Of a stretch of DNA of 60,880 nt, positions 8,645 through 16,608 are shown piece after piece. This DNA comes from Maribacter sp. (lineage in GTDB: Bacteria > Bacteroidota > Bacteroidia > Flavobacteriales > Flavobacteriaceae), in NCBI GenBank assembly GCA_024228355.1, contig JAAETN010000168.1, positions 1-60,880 of the forward strand. The letters run 5' to 3'. Within the stretch, counting starts at the first letter, position 1. Every line of letters begins with the position of its first letter. Under the pieces are notes generated by a model. The model was given only the letters and a program-made list of their open reading frames with translations. It did no database searches and was not told the origin of the DNA. The translations under genes and the position numbers were made by a program.

Positions 8645-8779
8645 TTGTTCGCTTTTTATTACGCAATCTAAAAGTAAAAGTAGTAATATTCCCAAGAAGA
8701 ATTTTAAGGCGATGCCGTACTATATGAATTCGTGGCAGAATAGTAATAAGTCGTATTTTTGGCTACAAATTCGTTTAAA

Positions 8780-9436
8780 ATGAAGCTAGTTGTTGTCACG
8801 TCGTTCTTTTTATTGATTATGCTCAGTTGTAAGCAAGGCAAGCAGTACCATGATGAGAAGGAAAATGAAATAGTAGAAGTAACGGGCACTACTTTGAAAG
8901 ATATATTGGAATTTCAATCTAAACTGAACGATGAATTCAAAAGTCCTGAATCCTCTCCCTTACCGGATCGATACCGAAAGGATTTTGAAAGTCTTGATTT
9001 TTTTAAGCCAGATACAAATTATGTGGTTAAGGCAAAATTTGTGTTGACGCCCGATGCATTGCCTTTTTTAATGCCTACAACAACAGATCGCAAATCTGAA
9101 GAGGTAGTCTATGGGATTGCCCATTTTCAGCTTAACGGAAAAGAGCACAAGCTAGAGATTTATCAGAATAGGAAATTGATGTTGGATGAGGAGTATAAGG
9201 ATTATCTTTTTCTACCTTTTACTGACCAAACCAACGGTGAACAAACCTATGCTGGAGGTCGATACATAGATCTTTCAATACCCAACGACAATACTATCGT
9301 AATAGATTTTAATAAAGCGTATAATCCGTACTGTGCATATAATAAAAAGTATTCGTGCCCCATTGTACCCAGCATAAATGCATTGGATACGAGTGTTATG
9401 GCCGGCGTTAAGGATTTTAAAAAAGGGAAAAAATAA
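8780..9436 (+). CDS. DUF1684 domain-containing lipoprotein
   Basis: 218 residues from ATG 8780 (an in-frame TTG lies 21 bp upstream). The lipoprotein signal ends at LIMLSC. The DUF1684 signature is strong: VVYGIAHFQLNGKEHKLEIY, LFLPFTDQTNGEQTYAGGRYIDL, and the C-terminal FNKAYNPYCAYNKKYSCPI followed by VPSIN. The function of the family is unknown; the conserved C-terminal Cys pair and aromatic residues suggest a small ligand-binding or redox site. Transcribed alone, divergent from the DJ-1-type gene. Confidence 0.9.
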   Translation: MKLVVVTSFFLLIMLSCKQGKQYHDEKENEIVEVTGTTLKDILEFQSKLNDEFKSPESSPLPDRYRKDFESLDFFKPDTNYVVKAKFVLTPDALPFLMPTTTDRKSEEVVYGIAHFQLNGKEHKLEIYQNRKLMLDEEYKDYLFLPFTDQTNGEQTYAGGRYIDLSIPNDNTIVIDFNKAYNPYCAYNKKYSCPIVPSINALDTSVMAGVKDFKKGKK

Positions 9437-9463
9437 AAACCCTGACTTTTATGCCAGGGTTTT
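9436..9463. terminator. Bidirectional terminator
   Basis: Nine-base stem AAAACCCTG (9436-9444) with CAGGGTTTT (9455-9463). It begins at the last base of the DUF1684 stop codon and serves that gene and the convergent porin gene ending at 9500. Confidence 0.8.
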
Positions 9464-9499
9464 CAAATAACTTCAATTCTAAATCAACCAATTAATTTG

Positions 9500-10564
9500 T
9501 TAGAAAGAATATATTGCTGCCAGTACAAATGAAGATAGGCTCCCGAGTGGTTCACCATCACTATCTAAAAAAGCGTCTTCTGAAGCACTATCAAGTCTCA
9601 ATTCAGGTTTTATGATTAGGTCACCAATTGTTGCGCTCCCGGTGAGGGTAACTGCAAATACGCTAGCATCTCCTTCTGTATTGGATGCTCCAATGGCTCC
9701 GAAAAAATCAGTTTCAGTGAAATATTCGCCTCTTAGCCCAATAGTAAAGTTATCTGAAGTGGCCAGTTGGGGATAGATTGCTGCACCTGCAAAACTGCCA
9801 ATGCCTTCAGCACCATCGAAATAGGCTGCATTGATTCCTAAAAAGAAGTCCTCCGAAACATCAAAGCCACCAGTGAAATCCACTTCAAAAGAACCGTCAT
9901 CTGCCAAGAAATTCAAATATTGACCACTATAGCCTAATTGCGCTCCATACGCGTATTTACCATTAGGATTGAATTCTGTTAAATCAGTTGGATTCATAAC
10001 CGCTAACATTGCCGACCAATCGTTACCCAAGTCAAAATCAGCTTTTAACCCCGTATGGCTAAACGGTCCGTAAGAAAATAAATAAGAAGTACTATAGTTG
10101 AAATTAGCCGCGGGTGAAATTACTTCGTACCCAAGGAATGTATTAAAATTACCCAATGTAAGGGTTACTTTGTCACTAACATTCCAATAAGCATAAAGCT
10201 GATTTACAATGTCTCCGGTTGCAGAATACATAGGAGAGGCAAAAATTGCATCAGTTCCTCTTGGCCCAAATACTAAATCTGCAACGAACCCTACTTTTTC
10301 ACCTTCATAACTTGCAATGACATTAGCCATGCCAAGGGCAAAACCTGGAAGATTTGCAAATGAGCTGCCAGGGACAGAATAATTATCCCCTGAATTTGCA
10401 GCGTTTAGATTGGCACGGTAATATGCATCTATAGTACCACTAAGGGCAAATTTAGGTTTATCTTCTTCACTTTCCTCTTCTTGTGCAGAGGCTACGGTTG
10501 CGAGTAGCATAATTGCCAGAAGTATTAAATTTTTTATGTAATTTGTATTTGTAATCGATTTCAT
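9500..10564 (-). CDS. Outer membrane beta-barrel porin, BBP2/OmpL-like
   Basis: 354 residues: signal peptide (cleavage after VASA, about residue 27), a short acidic linker (QEEESEEDK), then alternating strands ending in an aromatic C-terminus (VLAAIYSF) as required for BAM insertion. The DAYYRANLN, GVRGPR-like FGPRGTDA and FLGYEVISPAANFNYS segments match the putative beta-barrel porin-2 family. It lies downstream of amt on the same strand with a hairpin between, so it probably serves passage of ammonium or small amines, by inference from context. Confidence 0.85.
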   Translation of the reverse strand: MKSITNTNYIKNLILLAIMLLATVASAQEEESEEDKPKFALSGTIDAYYRANLNAANSGDNYSVPGSSFANLPGFALGMANVIASYEGEKVGFVADLVFGPRGTDAIFASPMYSATGDIVNQLYAYWNVSDKVTLTLGNFNTFLGYEVISPAANFNYSTSYLFSYGPFSHTGLKADFDLGNDWSAMLAVMNPTDLTEFNPNGKYAYGAQLGYSGQYLNFLADDGSFEVDFTGGFDVSEDFFLGINAAYFDGAEGIGSFAGAAIYPQLATSDNFTIGLRGEYFTETDFFGAIGASNTEGDASVFAVTLTGSATIGDLIIKPELRLDSASEDAFLDSDGEPLGSLSSFVLAAIYSF

Positions 10565-10648
10565 ATTTCAATGATTTAGATATCTCATTTTAGAGACGTT
10601 TGTGTTTGACAATAAATGATTTGAAAATATTTTGAAAAAGGTTATAAA

Positions 10649-10673
10649 ACGGAGCGTTCTGCAAAACGCTCCG
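10649..10673 (-). terminator. Terminator or attenuator between amt and the porin gene
   Basis: Ten-base stem ACGGAGCGTT (10649-10658) with AACGCTCCGT (10664-10673) and a five-base loop, followed on the minus strand by TTTATAAC. Placed just after amt, so the porin gene is either separate or a reduced read-through product. Confidence 0.75.
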
Positions 10674-10683
10674 TATTTTTATA

Positions 10684-11928
10684 TTAGTGTTGATTCATTC
10701 TAAAGTCCGGGTAAGCGTCCATTCCATGTTCATGAAGATCAAGACCTTCAATCTCCTCTTCTTTCGATACACGTATACCTATGGTTTTCTTAAGGGCAAA
10801 GATGATTATAAAGGCGGTTAGACAACAGAAAACAGCTGCTGCTCCAACCCCTGTTAATTGATATATGAACTGATCTAAACCTGCTTTATCCCCAAATAGG
10901 CCTACTGCCAATGTTCCCCAGATACCACAAATAAGATGCACGGTTACAGCACCTACAGGATCATCTAATCTCAGTTTATCTATAAAAGCAACACCAAGAA
11001 CAATAATAACACCTGCTAAAAGACCTATGATAATAGCTTCCAATGGCGACATTAGGTCTGCTCCGGCAGTAATACCTACAAGACCACCTAAAATACCATT
11101 TAAAAACATCGTTAAATCAAAGTTCCTGTATAGTATTGTAGAAGTTACAAAAGCCGAAACTCCTCCTGCAGCAGCAGCCAAACTTGTGGTTACTATGACC
11201 AAAGAAGTTAATGCTGGGTCGGCTGAAAGAACAGAACCTCCATTAAACCCAAACCAACCTAGCCAAAGTATAAAAACCCCAATAGCGGCCAATGGAATAT
11301 TATGGCCTGGAATCGCTTTTGGTTTTCCTTCATCGCCAAATTTACCAATTCGTGATCCCAGTAGATAAATGAAGACAAGTGCTGCCCATCCACCAACGGA
11401 ATGTACCAAGGTAGAACCTGCAAAGTCATAGAAACCACCTTCATCCCCACCTAAAGTGGAAAGGAATCCGCCTCCCCATTGCCATGATCCAACAATAGGA
11501 TAAACCAAGCCTACATATATAATAACGAAAATCATAAAGGAACCTAACTTTACCCGTTCAGCAACGGCACCCGATACAATTGTCGCTGCTGTGGCGGCGA
11601 ACATCGCTTGGAACAGGAAATCAGTCCAATACGTATATCCTCCATCTGCATATTCAGGTGTAAGACCATCTGCCCCTATAGGAAGGCCAAAACCTCCAAA
11701 CCCTAAGAAACCATTAAAATCACCTGGGTACATTAAATTAAATCCCCCTATGTAGTACATCAAAAGCCCTATACATATAATAAAGACATTCTTGAATAAA
11801 ATATTAATTGTGTTTTTTTCTCTGGTAAGCCCAATTTCCAATAAGGAAAAGCCCGTATGCATAAAGAAAACGAGGGCCGTACATACCATCATCCAAACAT
11901 TGTTCGCTGTAAATAATCCTGCATCCAT
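10684..11928 (-). CDS. amt: Ammonium transporter Amt
   Basis: 414 residues, eleven predicted membrane helices, no cleavable signal. Family marks: VFFMHTGFSLLEIGL in helix 1, the twin pore histidines in STLVHSVGGWAALV and AVTVHLICGIWGTLAVG, and DFAGSTLVH. It conducts ammonium or ammonia across the inner membrane and is blocked by GlnK-type PII proteins when nitrogen is ample. It directly follows the PII gene (26 bp), the usual glnK-amt order. The cytosolic C-terminus carries an EEIEGLDLHEHGMDAYP motif typical of PII-regulated Amt proteins. Confidence 0.96.
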   Translation of the reverse strand: MDAGLFTANNVWMMVCTALVFFMHTGFSLLEIGLTREKNTINILFKNVFIICIGLLMYYIGGFNLMYPGDFNGFLGFGGFGLPIGADGLTPEYADGGYTYWTDFLFQAMFAATAATIVSGAVAERVKLGSFMIFVIIYVGLVYPIVGSWQWGGGFLSTLGGDEGGFYDFAGSTLVHSVGGWAALVFIYLLGSRIGKFGDEGKPKAIPGHNIPLAAIGVFILWLGWFGFNGGSVLSADPALTSLVIVTTSLAAAAGGVSAFVTSTILYRNFDLTMFLNGILGGLVGITAGADLMSPLEAIIIGLLAGVIIVLGVAFIDKLRLDDPVGAVTVHLICGIWGTLAVGLFGDKAGLDQFIYQLTGVGAAAVFCCLTAFIIIFALKKTIGIRVSKEEEIEGLDLHEHGMDAYPDFRMNQH

Positions 11929-11954
11929 TTTGTAAAAGTTTAGTTGTTTAAAAT

Positions 11955-12293
11955 TTAGTTGATTCCAGAGTGTCCATTTTCTTTGGTCCTAATTCTATAG
12001 GCCTCGATAATTTCGGAAACGAATACTTTACCATCGCCCACATTACCTGTATAAGCGGATTCCAAAATAGCTTCTACTGTTCTTTCCAAAAATTCGTCGG
12101 AAATGACAATAGATAAATATCTTCTTTGGATATCGCTGGTACTATAAGAAATACCTCTGTATACATGTCCTTCTTTCTCATTGCCAACTCCAGTTACATC
12201 CCAGTAACTAAAAAAGTTTACCTCAATTTGATGCAATGCATTCTTTACATCATCAAATTTGGATTTTCTAATAATTGCCTCGACTTGTTTCAT
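11955..12293 (-). CDS. Nitrogen regulatory protein P-II
   Basis: 112 residues. The PII signature is intact: MKQVEAIIRKSKFDDVKNAL, T-loop with GHVYRGISY where Tyr50 corresponds to the uridylylated Tyr51 of enteric GlnB/GlnK, and VGDGKVFVSEIIEAYRIRT for ATP and 2-oxoglutarate binding. The T-loop is one residue shorter than in the enteric proteins and has a divergent second half (STSDIQRRY). Pairing with amt suggests the GlnK role. Two palindromic operators lie upstream, see 12342-12415. Confidence 0.95.
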   Translation of the reverse strand: MKQVEAIIRKSKFDDVKNALHQIEVNFFSYWDVTGVGNEKEGHVYRGISYSTSDIQRRYLSIVISDEFLERTVEAILESAYTGNVGDGKVFVSEIIEAYRIRTKENGHSGIN

Positions 12294-12315
12294 AATTGAT
12301 TTATTGATTATGGAT

Positions 12316-12323
12316 CAAATATA
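12316..12323 (-). promoter_or_regulatory. -7 promoter box (TATATTTG) of the P-II gene
   Basis: Minus-strand TAnnTTTG match 22 bp before the ATG at 12293. No -33 TTTG is present at the expected place; instead the first palindromic operator occupies it, which suggests activator dependence. Confidence 0.6.
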
Positions 12324-12341
12324 TATATAAAAAATATAGAC

Positions 12342-12415
12342 CCCCATAAAAAATAGGGGTATAAATCAAATAATTATAATAAATGTAATTTATACCCCTA
12401 AAAAATAAGGGTATA
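12342..12415. promoter_or_regulatory. Two spaced palindromic operators upstream of the P-II gene
   Basis: Site 1 is CCCC-ATAAAAAATA-GGGG (12342-12359). Site 2 is TATACCC at 12391-12397 with GGGTATA at 12409-12415. Outward flanks also match: GGGGTATAAAT after site 1 mirrors ATTTATACCCC into site 2. The centres, about 12350.5 and 12403, are 52.5 bp apart, five helical turns. Relative to the predicted start, site 1 is centred near -40 and site 2 near -92. Confidence 0.65.
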
Positions 12416-12455
12416 GATAAAAAATACTAATAATTATGAATTATAAAAATTTAAA

Positions 12456-12590
12456 ATGAAAGAAATTCGTTTTAATATGAATCAAATGGGTAAAAAAGCC
12501 TTTGGTAAGGATATTTTGAGGAAAGCCAATCAAATCAATAAATTTGGTGCAAGTCGAAGGGCATATTTGCGAAAGGCTCTATTGTATTAA
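12456..12590 (+). CDS. Small basic hypothetical protein, 44 residues
   Basis: Open frame from ATG 12456 to TAA 12590, product rich in Lys and Arg (MKEIRFNMNQMGKKAFGKD at the start). It is divergent from the P-II gene across the operator region and overlaps the 3' end of crcB by 12 bp. A seven-codon frame starting at 12436 ends in TGA overlapping this ATG (ATGA), as in translational coupling. No family recognised; could also be chance. Confidence 0.35.
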   Translation: MKEIRFNMNQMGKKAFGKDILRKANQINKFGASRRAYLRKALLY

Positions 12591-12953
12591 TCTGGAGAGC
12601 CATAAGCCTAAAATCACGGCGAAAATACCAACGGCAACGCTTGCAATTGTATAAAACGAAAAATGAAGAATCTCGCCCGACTTCAGTAAAGTTTGATTTT
12701 CCAAGGCAAAAGTGGAGAAAGTGGTGAAGCCACCACAAAATCCGGCAGTTAATAATAAGGTTTGGTTTTGGGAAAGTAAATTACTCCTGAAAGAGATACC
12801 TAATATCAGTCCTATAATAAGACATCCTAAAATATTGACTAAAAATGTACCTAGATAAAAGTGTTGAAAATAGGTATTGAAAGTTTTGGTAATTAGATAT
12901 CTTAGTAAGCTACCTATGCCTCCACCTATAAAAACAAGTAATAATTGCTTCAT
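12579..12953 (-). CDS. crcB: Fluoride efflux channel CrcB/Fluc
   Basis: 124 residues from ATG 12953 (ATG 12959 two codons upstream is also possible). Four membrane helices with the family marks GGGIGSLLRYLI, GTFLVNILGCLIIG and GFCGGFTTFSTF, the last holding the Phe box that lines the fluoride pore. Works as an antiparallel dimer in the inner membrane to expel fluoride. I looked for a fluoride riboswitch in the ~100 bp upstream and see none. Confidence 0.95.
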   Translation of the reverse strand: MKQLLLVFIGGGIGSLLRYLITKTFNTYFQHFYLGTFLVNILGCLIIGLILGISFRSNLLSQNQTLLLTAGFCGGFTTFSTFALENQTLLKSGEILHFSFYTIASVAVGIFAVILGLWLSRLIQ

Positions 12954-13067
12954 GGACATTAAATACAATTAAGATATAACTAAGCAATCAGAAATAGATA
13001 AAATAGTATCCCTTATCTCTTCTAGTTAACGAAATGATTTTAAGATTATGGTCTTAAAGGTAAAAAA

Positions 13068-13247
13068 CTAAACGGCTTTCTTGTAGGTAGAAGTAACTAA
13101 ATCTATAGGATAGATTTTTGAAAGTGTTGAATTTGTAGTTTTTTTCTGCGCTTCACTCTTGTTTTTGTTAACACTATATAGACTTGGAATCATCATTGCC
13201 GCGTTGATGCAAACTAGAAGAAAAACTATTGTTAGGAATGTTACCAT
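13068..13247 (-). CDS. Small single-helix membrane protein, 59 residues
   Basis: Frame from ATG 13247 to TAG at 13070-13068. The N-terminal hydrophobic helix opens MVTFLTIVFLLVCINAAMM; a polar Lys- and Thr-rich linker follows, then an ordered-looking tail ending KIYPIDLVTSTYKKAV. The N-terminus shares M-x-[ST]-F-x-x-I ... L-x-x-I-N with the two miniproteins at 29373-29462 and 29555-29641, which argues that it is real. Function unknown. Confidence 0.6.
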   Translation of the reverse strand: MVTFLTIVFLLVCINAAMMIPSLYSVNKNKSEAQKKTTNSTLSKIYPIDLVTSTYKKAV

Positions 13248-13362
13248 GAAATTGCCCCTTTTAATGATAAACGCAAAATTACGTTGTTTGGTATTATATA
13301 CGGGTCAAAATACCTTAATTGTTGTCAATGTGTTAATTTTTGTGGTATATGTAAACTTTAGG

Positions 13363-13551
13363 TTAATTCTTAAGCAAATACTTAATGTAGAATAAGATTA
13401 ATAAGAAAACTACAAAGAATATTCCTACCCACTTAACACCTTTATAATTTTTTGAATGCAATTTTTTATCCTTCTTATACATAAGGACAATGACCAATGA
13501 AAAAACTATAATGAAAAGAATGGCAAAAATTAATTGTCCGGTGCTGAACAT
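13363..13551 (-). CDS. Small two-helix membrane protein, 62 residues
   Basis: Starts ATG 13551. Two hydrophobic helices (about 5-24 and 41-58) separated by a positively charged loop (YKKDKKLHSKNYKG), so both ends should face outward. The pattern and length look like a conserved small flavobacterial membrane protein. On the same strand as the 59-residue protein, with 115 bp between. No function known to me. Confidence 0.65.
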   Translation of the reverse strand: MFSTGQLIFAILFIIVFSLVIVLMYKKDKKLHSKNYKGVKWVGIFFVVFLLILFYIKYLLKN

Positions 13552-13717
13552 AGTATATTCAAATTAGTTATTCAGTTAATAAAAAAGTAAAAAGTATTGA
13601 ATTTACGCATCTAACCTAATCAATTGTTAAGTTTGGATTTTTGGTTGTGAATAAAATCATCCAACATTTATATACTCATTTTATATTTTTACACAAAGCT
13701 AATTTAATTGTATAAAA

Positions 13718-14104
13718 ATGAAGCATAAAATAAGTGCAGTGGAATTATTTCATAATTCTTTTGGTTTAGGGGTTTCAAAGACCATGAGGGCTGATTTAGG
13801 TGAGAAAAAAAATTTACTCCGCTTCAATTTGATGGATGAAGAGAACAAGGAATATTTTGAGGCAGCCAATAGTAAGGATTTGGTTGAAGTTGCGGATGCT
13901 TTGGGAGACATGCTTTACATTTTATGTGGAACCATATTAGAGCATGGTATGCAGCATAAAATAGAGGAAGTGTTTGAAGAGATTCAACGAAGCAATATGA
14001 GTAAATTAGGTGCAGATGGCAAACCAATTTATAGGGAAGATGGGAAAGTACTCAAAGGTCCCAACTATTTTAAGCCCAATATTGAAGGTGTTTTAGACAA
14101 ATAG
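13718..14104 (+). CDS. MazG-like/all-alpha nucleoside triphosphate pyrophosphohydrolase family protein
   Basis: 128 residues, cytosolic. The helical metal site is visible: RFNLMDEENKEYFEA (E-x-x-E type) near residues 40-54 and EVADALGDMLYILCG (D-x-x-x-D) near 62-76, as in PRA-PH/MazG-type hydrolases that cleave NTPs to NMP and pyrophosphate. The tail GPNYFKPNIEGVL fits the small single-domain group. Likely nucleotide-pool cleaning; substrate unknown. Stands alone, with ilvE convergent downstream. Confidence 0.82.
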   Translation: MKHKISAVELFHNSFGLGVSKTMRADLGEKKNLLRFNLMDEENKEYFEAANSKDLVEVADALGDMLYILCGTILEHGMQHKIEEVFEEIQRSNMSKLGADGKPIYREDGKVLKGPNYFKPNIEGVLDK

Positions 14105-14149
14105 GAAAGTGCCTTCAAAGGCCCTTGGATTATTATTTTGAATAATTAA

Positions 14150-15214
14150 TTACACCTTAAATCTCCAACCGAATTTATCCTCACTTCTGTTATACTGAAT
14201 ATCGGTAATTCGCTTTTTTAACCTAGCGGCATAACCTTCTGGTATTTCCGCCAAATCATAATCTTCATTTATATAACCAAAGGAGGCAATAGGTGATACT
14301 ACAGCAGCGGTACCCGCACCGAACATTTCTTTTAATGAACCATTTTTTGCGGCTTCAACGACTTCCGATACAGTTATTTTACGAATCTCGACAGGAATAC
14401 CTTCATCTTTGGCAATTTCCAAAATGCTCTTACGGGTAATTCCGTCAAGTATTCTATCACTGGTTGGTCCTGTTACCAAGGTGTCATTGATTCTTATGAA
14501 AATGTTCATTGAACCTGCTTCTTCAATGTATTCGTGGGTGTTGTCATCTGTCCAGATGACTTGGTTATATCCTTTTTCAATAGCTAACTGTGTAGGATAG
14601 AATTGTCCGGCATAATTACCGCCAGCTTTGGCATATCCTACCCCTCCATTTGCCGATCTAGAATAGGTCTCTTCGATCAACACTTTAACCTTTCCAGAAA
14701 AATAGGCCCCAGAAGGAGCACAGGTTATCATGAAAGTATATTCATTGGCCGGAGAGGCATGAAGACCATTACCAGATGCAAAAATAAATGGTCTAACATA
14801 TAATGAACTACCAGCTTTTTGAGGAATCCAATCCTTATCCAACTTCAAAAGCGTTGTAAGACCGTCCATAAAATATGCTTCCGGTAATTCTGGAATGGCC
14901 ATTCTTTTTGCAGAAATGTTCAATCTTTTACAATTGTCCATAGGACGGAAAAGCCATGCATCGCCATTCTCATCCTTATAGGCTTTCATTCCCTCAAATA
15001 TTGATTGACCATAATGAAAAATCTTTGCGGATGGATCAAGAGTAATAGGTTGATATGGTATTATTTCGGGTATTTCCCAAACACCATTTCTGTATTTACA
15101 CACTAACATATGATCTGTAAAAACACTTCCAAAAGCCAAATTATCAAAATCTACCTTATCAATTTTCGATTTTTTGGCTTTCTCCACTTTTATGCTCATC
15201 GTACGGGTCTCCAT
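14150..15214 (-). CDS. ilvE: Branched-chain amino acid aminotransferase
   Basis: 354 residues, class IV PLP fold, the longer type-II BCAT form. The PLP lysine is in YAKAGGNYAGQFYP (about 195); phosphate- and substrate-binding parts include FHYGQSIFEGMKAY, TSDRILDGITRKSI and MFGAGTAAVVSPI. Transfers the amino group between Leu/Ile/Val and 2-oxoglutarate. ATG 15214 is used; ATG 15199 would remove only five residues. Divergent from the DUF4920 gene. Confidence 0.95.
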   Translation of the reverse strand: METRTMSIKVEKAKKSKIDKVDFDNLAFGSVFTDHMLVCKYRNGVWEIPEIIPYQPITLDPSAKIFHYGQSIFEGMKAYKDENGDAWLFRPMDNCKRLNISAKRMAIPELPEAYFMDGLTTLLKLDKDWIPQKAGSSLYVRPFIFASGNGLHASPANEYTFMITCAPSGAYFSGKVKVLIEETYSRSANGGVGYAKAGGNYAGQFYPTQLAIEKGYNQVIWTDDNTHEYIEEAGSMNIFIRINDTLVTGPTSDRILDGITRKSILEIAKDEGIPVEIRKITVSEVVEAAKNGSLKEMFGAGTAAVVSPIASFGYINEDYDLAEIPEGYAARLKKRITDIQYNRSEDKFGWRFKV

Positions 15215-15309
15215 GGAATACTATTTATTGAATAAAATTAGAAAAATATCCCAATCGGTTCTTCTTTTTTTCTTTAAAAATTACCAATTTTACATAGCAA
15301 ATCGAAAAA

Positions 15310-15822
15310 ATGAGAAATATGAAAGGTTTTAACATACTCGTTGTGTTATTGTTAATGTTTTGGTCCTGTAAAGGACAGGAAACCAAGCAAGAAATTACTG
15401 AAAAAGCGGATATTACCTATGAATTGGTTTCATTTGGTAACAAGATCTTGGCCGATGGTAGCATTTCAGGTCAAGAAATGATGCAAAAATATCATGGGAT
15501 GTCTGTAGCTGATACGACGCAGACGAAGTTTACAGCTGTGGTCAAGGAGGTTTGTCAGGCAAAAGGCTGTTGGATGAAGGTCGTATTGGATGGTAGTGAG
15601 GAAGCTATGGTGAGATTTAAGGATTATGGCTTCTTTATGCCCAAGGATATTGCGGGTAAGGAAGTTATAATCAATGGTAATGCCTTTGTTGAGGAAATGA
15701 GTGTAGAGGACCAAAAACATTATGCTGAGGATGGAGGTAAATCCAAGGATGAAATAGCAAGAATAACTGAACCTAAAAAGACTTTTGGCTTTGAGGCCGA
15801 TGGTGTGCTTCTAAAGGAATAA
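15310..15822 (+). CDS. DUF4920 domain-containing lipoprotein
   Basis: 170 residues with a lipoprotein signal ending MFWSC. The domain contains AVVKEVCQAKGCWMKV with a conserved C-x4-CW pair, then VRFKDYGFFMPKDIAGK. The family is small, exported and of unknown function; the fold may be OB-like. Its TAA overlaps the ATG of mnmD (TAATG), so the two are translationally coupled although one product is exported and the other cytosolic. Confidence 0.88.
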   Translation: MRNMKGFNILVVLLLMFWSCKGQETKQEITEKADITYELVSFGNKILADGSISGQEMMQKYHGMSVADTTQTKFTAVVKEVCQAKGCWMKVVLDGSEEAMVRFKDYGFFMPKDIAGKEVIINGNAFVEEMSVEDQKHYAEDGGKSKDEIARITEPKKTFGFEADGVLLKE

Positions 15823-16484
15823 TGCAGCGCGAAATAATCACAACTGCAGATGGTTCAAAGACGATTCAGCTAAAGGAATGGAATGAGCAATACCATTCCA
15901 AACATGGTGCTATCCAGGAGGCTTACCATGTTTTTATTAAGCATGGATTGAATTTATTTCAAAACCAATCAATCAATATTCTGGAAATTGGTTTTGGTAC
16001 TGGACTCAATGCTTTAATTACTTGTTTAGAAGCTCCAAAATTGAATTTAATGGTTGTATTCAATGGTGTTGAGGCGTATCCCGTTTCCGCTGATGAACTT
16101 TCGCAGTTAAATTATATTTCGGAATTAAAAGCTGAAGATTTTCGACAACAGTTTCAACAGATGCATCAGTCATCATGGGAAGAGGAAATCTGGATTTCTG
16201 ACCATTTTTCGCTGTATAAAGAGCAATGTGATTTTAAGGAAATCAATGACCATAACTGCTATGATTTAGTTTATTTTGATGCATTTGGCGCCCGGGTTCA
16301 GCCTGAATTATGGACAGAAGATATCTTTTCGAAAATGTTCATGGCACTTAAAAAAGGTGGAGTTTTGGTTACCTACGCTGCAAAAGGTAGCGTTAGAAGA
16401 GCAATGCTAGAAGTGGGTTTTGAAGTGGAAAGGCTACCGGGGCCACCAGGAAAACGTGAAATGTTGAGAGCTATAAAGTCTTAG
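15822..16484 (+). CDS. mnmD: tRNA 5-methylaminomethyl-2-thiouridine methyltransferase MnmD
   Basis: 220 residues, a stand-alone version of the N-terminal domain of bifunctional MnmC. SAM motif LEIGFGTGLNALIT near residues 47-60; the family's YFDAFGARVQPELWT near 141-155 and the C-terminal LPGPPGKREMLRA. It adds the methyl group to wobble U34 of certain tRNAs, completing mnm5s2U. The FAD oxidase half of MnmC is absent here. Starts in overlap with the preceding gene. Confidence 0.94.
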   Translation: MQREIITTADGSKTIQLKEWNEQYHSKHGAIQEAYHVFIKHGLNLFQNQSINILEIGFGTGLNALITCLEAPKLNLMVVFNGVEAYPVSADELSQLNYISELKAEDFRQQFQQMHQSSWEEEIWISDHFSLYKEQCDFKEINDHNCYDLVYFDAFGARVQPELWTEDIFSKMFMALKKGGVLVTYAAKGSVRRAMLEVGFEVERLPGPPGKREMLRAIKS

Positions 16485-16581
16485 TGAAAACACTCTTCTT
16501 TGTTAAATAACCCAGTTTCTTATAACAAGCTTAACAATAGCAGCCTATCACTGTTAAATTGAAATTAAATGCGATTATCAC

Positions 16582-16604
16582 TGGGTTTTAAACCCATACC
16601 TTTG
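16582..16604 (+). promoter_or_regulatory. Palindrome abutting a TACCTTTG promoter box
   Basis: The palindrome TGGGTTT-T-AAACCCA (16582-16596) ends where the -7 box TACCTTTG (16597-16604) begins, five bases before the ATG at 16609. A protein bound here would block or guide RNA polymerase. The transcript would have almost no leader. Confidence 0.5.
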
Positions 16605-16608
16605 TGCC

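Noticed and set aside
12954-13060. Fluoride riboswitch upstream of crcB
   Set aside because: The conserved pseudoknot sequences are not visible in this stretch.
13159-13395. Plus-strand frame of 78 codons with hydrophobic product
   Set aside because: It lies opposite two better minus-strand genes (13068-13247 and 13363-13551) and has no recognisable pattern.
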